A stretch of 64,000 bases of DNA from Eretmocerus hayati (taxonomy: Eukaryota > Arthropoda > Insecta > Hymenoptera > Aphelinidae). The position numbers and the translations under genes were made by a program. This document shows, in pieces, positions 11,591 to 22,548 of this stretch. Under the pieces are notes generated by a model. The model was not told where the DNA came from. It saw only the letters and a program-made list of their open reading frames with translations, and did no database searches. The stretch's first letter is position 1. The number at the start of each line of letters is the position of its first letter. Location of the stretch: contig CM056744.1 in assembly GCA_029851415.1 (NCBI GenBank), positions 58,739,797 through 58,803,796 on the forward strand, written 5' to 3'.

Positions 11591-11849
11591 ACAGAACTTG
11601 ACAGAACACCAGAAAAATCAACAAATGATGTTCAAACTCGTTATCCGCGATGTTTATGCCCTGATTCGGCCTGGAGGTTCTCTGAACAGGCTCATAATTC
11701 CATGGGAAGATATGTTAGAGACACTCTTGTCTCTAAGATCAACACAGGAGATTCACTCGAATGAGCGTATTAATACAACCAATTACATGATCAATCATCT
11801 GTTACCGGAACAACTGCCACTCGACAGGATACAATGAATTTGGTAACGG
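11591..11849. other. Spacer between oppositely oriented halves of the 174-bp array
   Basis: No monomer landmark is recognisable in about 260 bp. Short ORFs overlap here but resemble no protein family. The array is forward on the left and reverse on the right, so this spacer marks an inversion or foldback junction. Confidence 0.6.
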
Positions 11850-13257
11850 TATGTTGCCACTAAATACTTCCTCCGCCCTGTTTTGGGCTCCATAGCGGAG
11901 AGTGCTGACTGGTAATAAATTCTTCGGGAATCGAAATATGTACGTGACTACTCGTTCTGGGCTCCTGTAGAGTTTCGGGTCCATTGGAACATCCTACAAC
12001 CCACAGTGGCGTCATAACTGCGCAGATAACTGCTCAAAGCTCGATTTCGCCCTGTTTTGGGCCCCATAGCCGAGGGTGCTGATTGGTAATAGATCCTCAG
12101 GGAATCGGGAATGATACGTGACTGTATTTGATCTAGGGTTCTGTAGAGTTTCGGGTCCATTAGAACATCCTACAACCCACAGTTTCGTCATAACTGCGCA
12201 GATAACTGCTCGAAGCTCGATTCCACCCTGTTTTGAGCCCCATAGCTGAGGGTGCTGACTGGTAATAAATTCTCCGGGCATCACTAATGGTACATAACCA
12301 CTTGATCTGAGGTTCTGTTGAGTTTCGGGTCCATTGGAACATCGTGCAAGCCACAGTGGCGTCATAAATGCGCAGATAACTGCTCGCAGCTCAATTTCGC
12401 CCTGTTTGGGCCCCATAGCCGAGGTTGCTGACTGGTAATAAATCTTCTAGGCATCGGGAATGGTACGTGACTACTTGATCTGAGGTTTAATAGAGTTTCG
12501 GGTCCATTGGAACTATTTGCAACCCACAGGGGTGTCATAACTGCACAGAAAACTGCTAAATACTCGATTCTACTCTGTTTCGGGCCCCATAGCCGAGGGT
12601 GCTGACTGGTAATAAATTCTCTGCGCATCCAAAGGGTCACGTGACTACTTGATCGAGGGTTCTGTAGAGTTTCGGGTCCATTAGAATTATTTGCAATCCA
12701 AAGGTGTGTCAGAACTGCGCAGATAACTGCTCAAAGCTCGATTCCGCCCTGTTTTGGGCCCAATAGCTGAGGTCGCTGGCTGGTAATAGATTTCCCAGGC
12801 AACACCAATGGTTTATAACCACTCGATCTGACGTTCTGTTGAGTTTCGGGTCCGTTGGGACATCCTACAACCCACAGTGGCGTCAAAACTGCACAGATAA
12901 ATGCCCAAAGCTCGATTTCACCCTGTTTTGGGCCCCATAGCCGAGGGTGCTGGCTGGTAATAAAGTCTCTAGGCATTCGAAGGGGTACGGGACTACTTGA
13001 TCTAGGGTTCTGTTGAGTTTCGGATCCATTGGATTATCTTACAACCCACAGTGGCGTCATAACTGCGCAGATAAATGCCCAAAGCTCGATTTCACCCTGT
13101 TTTGGGCCCCAGAGCCGAGGATGCTGATCGGTAATAGATCCTTAGGGATTCGGGAATGATACGTGACTGTACTTGATCTAGGGTTCTGTAGAGTTTCTGG
13201 TGTATCGGAACATCCTACAACCCACAGTGGTGTCATAACTGCGCAGATACTTGCTCA
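11850..13257 (-). repeat. 174-bp tandem array, reverse segment 1
   Basis: Eight monomers in reverse orientation, recognised by CCCTGTTTTGGGCCCCATAG at about 11,877, 12,050, 12,225, 12,404, 12,575, 12,750, 12,925 and 13,098. Monomer similarity to the forward half is high. The run is broken at 13,257 inside a monomer, after ACTTGCTCA, by foldback FB6 and resumes at 18,729. Confidence 0.92.
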
Positions 13258-13780
13258 CCCTATTGAAAACATAGATGTGCTTCTCCACGTGGATTTCCAC
13301 GTGAATCATAACGAACTCTGTCAAATACAATCCCACTTGGCAGCACACAGGGAGATAGACGTGGAAACTGACGAAGAAATCCAAGTGAAAATCTACGTGT
13401 AAATGTGCATGACGTTATGGCACGTTTTCGTCACCCGAAATTTCACGTGCTTTTGCACTTCGGATTGGAAGTGAACTGTCACGTGATTTTATACGCGTTT
13501 TGTCACGTGAACATTCACGTGACCCAAATAATGATTGTCGATCGAAAACTCCACGCGGCTCTATGACGAATCTATCAGAAAATCGTCATGAACAACCGAA
13601 AAGACGAGTATCCTGTCGAGGGAATCAGATGTGGATATCGAGTAAAATGAAGACTGATGCCCCTTCAGGGAAGGGTTCATTCCAATCACGAAATAGTTAA
13701 TGAGTGAATATCAATACTCACAATTGATTAGAATGCGGATGAAACGTTATTAATATGATAATTCATATATGTCATCATAT

Positions 13781-13836
13781 TACGTATTCATATCATATAT
13801 ATAAATATTAATATATTCATATATATATATATATAT
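13781..13836. repeat. (AT)n-rich microsatellite in FB6 loop
   Basis: Almost pure TA/ATAT sequence next to the left end of FB7. It supplied the TATA-type targets used by the nested foldbacks. Confidence 0.8.
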
Positions 13837-13837
13837 G

Positions 13838-16179
13838 GATCTGTGCCATCATTTTTTGAGTCCGGGATCATTGAATTCTGTCTCAAATCGACCTATCTTA
13901 CCTGACGATTAAATAGATTTTCCGGATTGATTCACCTGACTTAAAAGTTACTAGAATCCTCTTGGAGCGTTTGAAACTTTTCCACCTTGACAAGGTGTCT
14001 CTTATGTGTACGTCAGTCCATCAGATATGATAAAGATCGGTTATTCACTTTCTTTTGAACGTATCACTTCCTCTTTCATCACTGTTTTTATTACTCTTTT
14101 TGGTTTTTTTTTTCACTCAACATAGTTTTGAACACTTCTTCCCACTGTCTTCTCCTAACCCTTAACTTTTTCATTCGTTACTAAAACAGTAAAATAATTA
14201 ATAAATAATAATAATGATAACAAAATAGTGATAAGTGGAAAAATTATGTGAAGTGGTGAAAACTACCACTTCACATATTTTTTTCCACTTATCTCTATTT
14301 TGAACACTCGATGTACTTGTTCTATTCTATACGTACAATCTTACACTTTCACACTCCGCTGCTACTTTCTAGTTGACGGCTTCCCTCTTGTTGTTGGTGT
14401 CTCCTTGGCTGGTAGTTTTGGTGGCTGTTCTTGTATTGATGGATCATCTTGCAACAATAGTTTTATTATCACTGCTTCATTGTTTGATCGCTTCTTGCTT
14501 ACCACAAATTTGAATATGTTTCATCACTGTTTTCTCGACTTCCCACTTTTTCATTCATTACTGTTCTCAACACTTTGATTTCGTTCATTCATCACTATTT
14601 TGAACACTTGATTCACTTCTTCGAATCTACACTTGCACTTTTACACTTCCACACTTTGCTGCTCCATTCTGCTTGGCGACTCCCATTTCGATGTTGGTGT
14701 TCCCTTGGCGGGTAGTTTCTTCCTCTTCACCGGTAGGCTGCTCACTGGGGACTAAGTTGGTTCTGCTGTATTCGCCTCTCCTCATACTCCTTGGTTCCTC
14801 TCCGGTGAATAATTGGCGTGAAGAGTTAATAAGGTGTGTGAATGAGGTGTATGTGAGGATGATGAACGAATTATAGGAAATGGAATGGAGTATAGGATGG
14901 CATGAATGATTGCAGATTATGAATCGGCGTTGCGATAATGATGATGATGACGACGATGATGATGATTGTGATGATGACTTTCATGTGTCTAAATCATGTA
15001 TAAATTTATTCATCCATCAAACTGCATCACTCGCTCCTCCATAACATTACTCCATCCATCCACCTCATCCATTCTTCACACCGCATCACCTCATCACTCT
15101 TACATTACATCATCATAATAGTGATCATCACTATCATCATCATTGTCGTCGTCATCATCATTATCAACACGCCTATTCATTATCTGCAATCATTCATGCC
15201 ATTCTATACTCCATCCCATTTTCTCCATTTCATTCATCATTCTTCCATACAACTCATTCACACACCTCATGCACACACCTCAGGTGCTCTTCACGCCAAA
15301 AGTTCATCAGAGAGGAATCGAGGAGTATGAGAAGAGGCGAATATAGCAGAACCAACTCAGTCTCCAGTGAGCAGCCTAGCGGAGGAAGGAAAACGACCAG
15401 CAAGGGAGACACCAACAACAAGAGCGAAGACACCAAGCAGAGTGGAGCAGCAGAGTGTGCGAGTGTATGGGTGTAAGTGTAAAATTGGGAGAGTGTATCG
15501 AGTGTTCAAAATAGTGATAAGTGGAAAGTGTTATGTGAAGTGGTAAAAACGGTGACGGATAGAATAGTGAGAAGTTAGGAGAAAAGAGTGGAAGGAAGTG
15601 TTCAAATTTATGTTGAGTGAAAAGGAACAGATAAAGTGGTAGAAACGATAATGAAAGGAAAAGTGGAAACTCCAAAAAACAGTGAATAAGAAATCCATGT
15701 CATATCTGATGGACTGACGTACACATAACAGAGACCTTGTCGAGGTGCAATAGCTTGAAACATTCTAAGAGAATTCTAGTGATTTTCATTCTAGTGATAG
15801 TCAGGTAAATCACTCTGGAAGAATCTAGTGAACTCTCCAGGTAATGTAATTCGATCTAGGGGGGAATCTAAAGATTTTTCAGGTCAAGTGAGTGAATTTC
15901 CTCGGTAAAGTTAGTCGATCTGGGGCGAAATTGAGTGATTCTGGACGCAAAAAATAACGTCGCAGATTCATATATCTAGTGATTTTTTCAGTAAGGTTAG
16001 TCGACCTAGGGGAAATTCTAGAGATTTTTCGGATAAAGTGAGTCGATCTGGGGGGAGGTCTAGAGATTCTTCAGGGAAAGATAGTGAATCTAGAAAAAAT
16101 CTAGAGATTTTCCGGGTAAGGTTAGTTGATCCGGGGCAGAATTTAGTCATCCCGGACGCAAAAAATTACGGCGCAGATC
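13838..16179. mobile_element. Foldback element FB7 nested in FB6
   Basis: Ends pair as GATCTGTGCC and GGCGCAGATC. Further paired blocks are the region of CATCAGATATGA (about 14,020) against TCATATCTGATG (about 15,702), and GATGATGATGACGACG (about 14,940) against CGTCGTCATCATC (about 15,146), so the hairpin axis lies near 15,030. Arms are about 1.1 kb and moderately diverged. The right arm contains a block repeated about every 55-60 bp (GTAAGGTTAGTYGATC...TCTAGAGATTTTTC) and a duplicated terminus: GGACGCAAAAAATAACGTCGC near 15,935 and a matching block near 16,153. No protein-coding potential recognised. Confidence 0.8.
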
Positions 16180-16185
16180 AATATA

Positions 16186-18281
16186 TGGGCCATTTCGGAG
16201 CATTTCGACGAATGCCTGCACCAGGGGGGTCTGGAAAAAATCCGCAAAAATTTTTTTCTGTTAGTACTATGTTAATATAGTACAAAAAAATTTTTTTTGA
16301 ATTTTTTCGAAGGCCCCCGTGGGCCCTAGGGCCCATAAAAGGCCTATTTTTGGCCCCTTTTTAGCCTATCTTGGGAGAATCATAGCTCCGACCTGGTTCA
16401 ATTTTTTTCAACGTACTTGGGCGCATTTTCTTCGTCAAGACTAGTACTTTCAAGAAAAAAATTGTCCGCGACCAAAAATTCAGCCTAGCAACTTCTGCAA
16501 GCTATTTACTAAAGGCAGATTTTAGCGATTTTTAGGCCTTCTTCCAAGTGATCTAGCTCCTACTAGACATGTGATAATCGACTTTTGCAGGTAGTCATTT
16601 TGAAGGTCTTGAAAAAACCTACAATTTGACTACCTGCAAAAGTCGATTATCGTACTTTTTATAGGAGCTATAGCCGATACAAGTTGAGCAGTTTTGTAAA
16701 AACACCAAACTTTAAGCTCAATTTAAAAAAATCACTTTTTTTTTTTCGAGGTCTAACCTATGAGAAAATGTTCCTAAAAGCCCCAACTACCAACCCCAAA
16801 AATAATCTGAGTGGGATATTCAATTCTCGATTTTATTCAGCCAATTTAAAACACCTTTTTTTGACTTTTTGCTTAAAATGCCAACACAGGCATGGCTCGC
16901 ATATGCTTCCATCTGAGTTTTTGTGCACCAATCTGGGTGGAATTACTCCCCAAAGTACCCCCAAATATGTGTGAGAACTTCCGAAGGCGAGCCTCAAGCC
17001 AGAAGCGAGCTGGAGGTTCAATCCATCAGGTCCAAAATGGGCATTATTTCGTCTAATTTCGGGCAGGCGAGCGAGGGCTCGATTCCCCGTGTTTCTGCTC
17101 ACAAACGAGACAAGTGGCTAAAATGGGGATTCAAACATGTTATTCCGACTCAAAATGACCATCTGAACACGATGCCGGGGTCAATTCGTGCCTAGGATAT
17201 CATCCAATCCTCAAACGGCGTTAAACTCCGTAATCACAGGTTTTGCGCCTCTACTGCAAAATGACGATGATTTAGGGCTAAATCGACCCCGGCATCGTGT
17301 TTAGATGGTCATTTTGAGTCGGAATAACATGTTTGAATCCCCATTTTAGCCACTTGTCTCGTTTGTGAGCAGAAACACGAGGAATCGAGCCCTCGCTCGC
17401 CTGCCCGAAATTAGACGAAATAATGCCCATTTTGGACCTGATGGATTGAACCTCCAGCTCGCTTCTGGCTTGAGGCTCGCCTTCGGAAGTTCTCACACAT
17501 ATTTGGGGGTACTTTGGGGAGTAATTCCACCCAGATTGGTGCACAAAAACTCAGATGGAAGCATATGCGAGCCATGCCTGTGTTGGCATTTTAAGCAAAA
17601 AGTCAAAAAAAGGTGTTTTAAATTGGCTGAATAAAATCGAGAATTGAATATCCCACTCAGATTATTTTTGGGGTTGGTAGTTGGGGCTTTTAGGAACATT
17701 TTCTCATAGGTTAGACCTCGAAAAAAAAAAAGTGATTTTTTTAAATTGAGCTTAAAGTTTGGTGTTTTTACAAAACTGCTCAACTTGTATCGGCTATAGC
17801 TCCTATAAAAAGTACGATAATCGACTTTTGCAGGTAGTCAAATTGTAGGTTTTTTCAAGACCTTCAAAATGACTACCTGCAAAAGTCGATTATCACATGT
17901 CTAGTAGGAGCTAGATCACTTGGAAGAAGGCCTAAAAATCGCTAAAATCTGCCTTTAGTAAATAGCTTGCAGAAGTTGCTAGGCTGAATTTTTGGTCGCG
18001 GACAATTTTTTTCTTGAAAGTACTAGTCTTGACGAAGAAAATGCGCCCAAGTACGTTGAAAAAAATTGAACCAGGTCGGAGCTATGATTCTCCCAAGATA
18101 GGCTAAAAAGGGGCCAAAAATAGGCCTTTTATGGGCCCTAGGGCCCACGGGGGCCTTCGAAAAAATTCAAAAAAAATTTTTTTGTACTATATTAACATAG
18201 TACTAACAGAAAAAAATTTTTGCGGATTTTTTCCAGACCCCCCTGGTGCAGGCATTTGTCGAAATGCTCCGAAATGGCCCA
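16186..18281. mobile_element. Foldback element FB2 nested in FB6, near-perfect arms of about 1 kb
   Basis: TGGGCCATTTCGGAGC at the left pairs with GCTCCGAAATGGCCCA at the right, flanked by TATA on both sides (16,182-16,185 and 18,282-18,285). Left arm about 16,186-17,183, right arm about 17,283-18,281, turn about 100 bp. Translations of the two arms are identical except for isolated substitutions (for example CGACGAATG against CGACAAATG near the ends), so the arms are near identity: a young insertion or arms kept alike by gene conversion. The mirrored ORFs of 96 and about 89 codons are consequences of the inverted repeat and resemble no known protein. The turn region carries CAAAATGACCATCTGAACAC. 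Confidence 0.93.
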
Positions 18282-18728
18282 TATACTAATTCATATTAAT
18301 AACATTTCATCCGCATTTTCATCAATCGTGAGTATTGATATTCACTCACTATTTACTTTGTGATTGAATGAACCCGTCTTGAAACGGCCATCAGTCTTCA
18401 TTCCACTCGATATCAAATATCATTGAGCCGCGTGAAGTTGTCGATCATTAATCAGTATTTCAGTCACGTGAATTGTCACGTGACAAAGCCCGTACGATAT
18501 CACGTGACAGTTCCCGTCTAATCCGAAGTACAAAAGCACGTGAAGTTCCGGGTGACGAAAACGTGTCATAACGTCACGCACACTTTCACGTAAATTCTCA
18601 CGTGGATTCCCACGTCAGTTCCCACCTTTATTTTCACGTGTGCGGTCAAGTGGGATTGTATATGACGGAGTACGTGATAATTCACATGAATATTCACGTG
18701 ACGGAGCACGTCCATGTTTCCAGTAGGG

Positions 18729-18957
18729 CAAAGCTCGATTCCGCCCTGTTTTGGGCCCCATAGCCGAAGGTGCTAACTGGTAATGAATTCTCTGGGCATC
18801 GGAAATGGTACGTGACTACTTGATCCAGGGTTCTTTAGAGTTTTGGGTCTATTGGAACTATTTGCAACCCACAGGAGTGTCATAACTGCGCAGATAACTG
18901 TGCGAACCTCGATTTCCACCTGTTTCGGGCCCCATAGCCGAGGGTGCTGACTGGTGA
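18729..18957 (-). repeat. 174-bp tandem array, reverse segment 2 and right end
   Basis: Two further reverse monomers with landmarks at about 18,739 and 18,926, in phase with the segment left of FB6. Similarity stops at CTGACTGGT (about 18,957), the right boundary of the array. Confidence 0.88.
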
Positions 18958-19748
18958 GAACCTGTAGAACCTTCAGGACCTATTTAGAAATCAACCTATG
19001 CCAACTACTCGTCAATCAAGTCCGTGACAATATCGTGAGAAGAGTTTCAAGACATCAACGATTCGTACATCATAGGAGTCTGATTGAAACTATCGGCTAT
19101 GAGTCACACGCGATGGAAGTATGTTATACAATAATAGTGAAAGTAGCACCAGGAATTACTGCACATATCACAACAACTATTCCGTGGACTCAGTGAGACT
19201 GACCAGTTCCACAAATCTAAAAGTAAGAAACGATCCCTCTCGTGTTACACATGAACAGATATCTGGTGAGATACAGAAAGAAGCACGAGAGATATTCTAT
19301 TCGCCGCAATGCTTATTATCTGACTAGAGTAGTCCATGACAATTTCGAGATGCATAATCTATACCTTCAGAATTGAGACTGTCTCAAATATTAAGGGGAC
19401 TGGAAGTCAATACACTGCTGAAATCTGAATTAATGCTGAGACATACTTCTTTGAGATCTAGGGATTCCTACATCAGTAAAACCGAGACATAGCCCGTGGA
19501 ATGCACGGAAGCGATCAAAAAGGGGGACCTGGGGCTAGCGAACTTCAGCTCGCAAATCGGTCCCAGAAGTAGTTGTGCTACACGGAAAATCTCTTATTTG
19601 AACTTTGTTTGGACCTTTTGTCCATTCGAAATACACAAGGAAGCCGTCTGAGCCAAAAGCATACCAGGTATATGAAAATTAAACATTGAAAACGCTCTGC
19701 CCCCCTCCCACGACCCCTCTCACAATATGCTCAGCAGATCACTATGCA
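18958..19748. other. No gene recognised
   Basis: Unique sequence with two short overlapping ORFs of no recognisable family. A small G-rich hairpin lies near 19,518-19,565 (GGGGACCT... / ...GGTCCC). Confidence 0.4.
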
Positions 19749-19750
19749 TA

Positions 19751-21821
19751 CAGTACTCTGCATGAGAAATGGAACACGGATACCTTCACTAAAACAGCCA
19801 TCACCCCGACGCGTTTGAGTCTACGCCATTTTCCAAGAAGCACTTGAAAGATGAGAGAAAAATCTATCAAATAATGTTTTTTAAAATTTTTTTGATCGAT
19901 ATTTCATGCCTTTAATTGACATTCGAAATTGGAAGAATTCTTATTTCAATCAGTCACCCTCCATTTATATGCGAGTCGTGCTAGCGTAGAAATTCTCGCG
20001 GGATAATGTAGCTCTTTTCAAGACCGTTAAAAATTCTTTTTGAATGCTGCTCTACGATTTTTCACACCGGAATTACGAGCAATCTCGTGGGAAGAATTTC
20101 GTACGGCTTAAGTGTAACAAAAATACGGTAAAGGTCATAATCCACGATTTTGACGTAAAATCTTCAGAATTTTATGTAATAATTGCCAGTTCCATTCCAA
20201 AGATTAGTCGAAAGGACTTCCGCTTACCTCAACTAAGAAAAACGCATGTCTCCATACTTCCGATACCCTCAACCCGTACAAAGTTCTTTGTACGAGATCG
20301 CTCGTAACTCGGGTATAAAAAACCGTAGAGTTATGTATGGAAAAACGATTTTGGAGGTCTTGGAAAGAGCTACAACATCCTGCAAAATTTTTACGCTAGC
20401 ATAACTTGCATATGAGGGTTTCCATGGAACTTTTAACTATTGACCCTCCGAAATAGAGAAAAAAATATTTTATCCCACACGTTTGAAATGGGCTTTATGT
20501 GATTCTAAGACCTCGAAAACGTATAGAAAAAGTGGCGCCAGTCTCTTCCAAGCCAAAGTATCTGATTCAGAACGACAAGTACGGAATTCCACTCTCGGAA
20601 CATTTGTGAGTCAACTCCAATTGAGTCGATTCGATTCAAAACATTGTCTAGACGATTGATAGGGATTATATTTCGCCTAACTTGACTTTGAGATGAATAT
20701 TAGCATTGATTTTTCCAAAATTCGATGTAAATCTCCAAAATCGAGTCACGACTTATAAGTCTCATTTTAATTTCTAGAGTATACTGTGGTGTTATTTTGT
20801 TCATAATCCAGTCGTATACTATGTAAAAATCAAGAAATTCGCGATACCATCACATTTAGAGGCTTATTTAGCTTACCATCGGGATTCAAATATTTCTCCT
20901 TAGCTTCTCACAGAAATACCGGTCGACAATTGCAACTTAGAACAGTGCGGTTGTATCCTTTTCTTGATGGAGAAAAATAAAGCATAACGTTCCAATCCTA
21001 TGCTCTACGTCTCCTGAGTATGCTATCATAAAATGACCATTTTCAGAGCCAGTGGCGCGATAACTTCATGAGCTTTGAAGCTTCATAAGATTTGTCCAGA
21101 TCAAGGCACACTCACAAACCAAACGGGATTCGATTCGTCTTTCTCAACTTCGAAAAGTCATTGCAAAATTCCCCGTTCCGAGCAAGGTCTTTCATCATTT
21201 TCGTAACCAATAGCCAGGGAAAATTTTTCCACAAAACTCGCTTACATCGATAAGTGAGAGCTAATATCATAGCCAAATTAGCGCACACCGCTGAATCAAA
21301 CATTTTCTCAAAATGAGATTAGTATATGGATATATCATTCCAGCAGAGTAGTTGAGGCATAGGTATTTTAGTTACAGCCCTATCAATCCAGAAAATCGCG
21401 TTGGTTCGCTCGCAAATTACCCAAAAATCATCATTTGCGGTCTTCTGTTGACAAATCAGGATGCGTTCCAACAAGAAAGAATGTAGGCCATATTGAATGA
21501 TGCCAAATACTATACAATGCCACTCCTGCGCACTCCCCATAGTCCAGAATACTCCAGAAACATTGCAGTAACACAAAAGTCGAAAGTTCTGTGGGAACCC
21601 TCATATGAATGGAGGCCGATTGATTGAAATGAGAATTTTTCCAACTTTGAGTGTCAGTTAAAGGCATGAAATTTCGACCAAAAAAATTTCGAAACACATA
21701 ATTTGAAAGACTTTTTTCTGATCTTCCAAATGCTTTTCGAAAAATTGGCGTAGACCCAAACGCGTCGGAGTGATGGCTGTTCTAGTGAAGGTATCCGTGT
21801 TCCATTTTTTGCAGGGTACTG
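19751..21821. mobile_element. Foldback element FB5 with TA target site and CAGTA ends
   Basis: TA-CAGTACTCTGCA at the left and TGCAGGGTACTG-TA at the right pair with each other, followed by matching AATGGAACACGGATACCTT and a block near CAGCCATCACYCCGACGCG. A TA duplication and CAGT termini are typical of Tc1/mariner-like elements. The outer stem is about 235 bp, ending near the CTCCATTYATATG block. A secondary hairpin occupies about 19,970-20,430 (TGCTAGCGTAG against CTACGCTAGCATA-type ends). The interior of about 1.1 kb has no transposase or other recognisable coding sequence, so this is a non-autonomous element. Confidence 0.78.
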
Positions 21822-21979
21822 TATATCCAGCAACACCATGCTCTGCAGACTACGGTGCATGTATCCAGCACATAACCAATACCGCGTTATGTATACCACG
21901 GTGATGATGTCGCATGTATCCAACGCATATATGCAGGGCTATATCAATGTATGTTGGGTACACCGAGGCTTGAATATCC

Positions 21980-22548
21980 GTAGCTATACAGCTGTTTGAG
22001 GACTCGACCATTCTACTCATATCACGCTCCTTGCACTGAAGCCCTCAATCGATCATTTACTATCCGCGCCTCGTATCTTCTAAATCAGCTTCCACCCCTT
22101 GATTTTGAGATGAGCTTGGATGCACTGAAGAAATCCCTGCTGAATTACCTGCTGAATCGAGACTGTAACGACTGATTCGAGCGTGCCACCCGCGAGAGCC
22201 TCATAGCCGTACCACAATCTCTCATACATGCCCTTCAACCTCCTTGCTGAGAGTTACCGTAGTTTCACTACTGTGAAAAATCTTGCGAGAGCTCTCGACG
22301 TTATCCTATTGCCAACTCTCTATTCACGTAAGGAAAAGATAGGAAAATGTATATACTGCACTGATTTGTTATTTTGTTGTGTCACCTCTCATACACTTCC
22401 ATAGTTTGAAATTACTCAGTTCCAACCTCATGTTTGGTCTTATTCCAGTTTTTGTTAATTGTACTATGCCATGTATTTCAATTTGGGGCAAATGGGGTCT
22501 AACCCCCCGTCCACAATGAATATCCAATCAATCCATCAATCATCATAT
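21980..22548 (+). pseudogene. 3' end of a CR1/Jockey-group LINE (fragment C)
   Basis: The frame 22,056-22,175 reads SFTIRASYLLNQLPPL and then a Leu/Lys-rich stretch ending in TGA, resembling the C terminus of LINE ORF2 proteins (motif S-F-x-x-R-A-x-x-x-x-N-x-L-P-P). It is followed by a 3' UTR of about 340 bp that ends in an AATCA/ATCAATC-type tail at about 22,519-22,548, a common LINE 3' signature. Most of the element is missing at its 5' side. Family assignment is tentative because so little coding sequence remains. Confidence 0.5.

Larger units (their letters stand above)
13258..18728. mobile_element. Foldback element FB6 (outer), CCCTA...TAGGG ends, with two nested foldbacks in its loop
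   Basis: The left arm is about 13,258-13,800 and the right arm about 18,290-18,728. Paired blocks include TTCGTCACCCGAAATTTCACGTGC against GCACGTGAAGTTCCGGGTGACG, and GAATATCAATACTCAC against GTGAGTATTGATATTC. The termini are CCCTATTG and CAGTAGGG; the flanks are CA on both sides, and joining them restores an uninterrupted 174-bp monomer, implying a 2-bp target duplication. Both arms are dense in the palindrome CACGTG. No transposase is seen. The interior is occupied by FB7 (13,838-16,179) and FB2 (16,186-18,281), which inserted later into the AT-rich loop. Confidence 0.85.

Noticed and set aside
16684..17783. Identical 96- and 89-codon ORFs on opposite strands, looking like a conserved divergent gene pair
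   Set aside because: They are the two arms of the FB2 inverted repeat; identity is explained by the palindrome and the proteins resemble nothing known.
7816..18957. CRISPR-like array
   Set aside because: The 174-bp units repeat over their whole length without unique spacers and the context is eukaryotic transposons.
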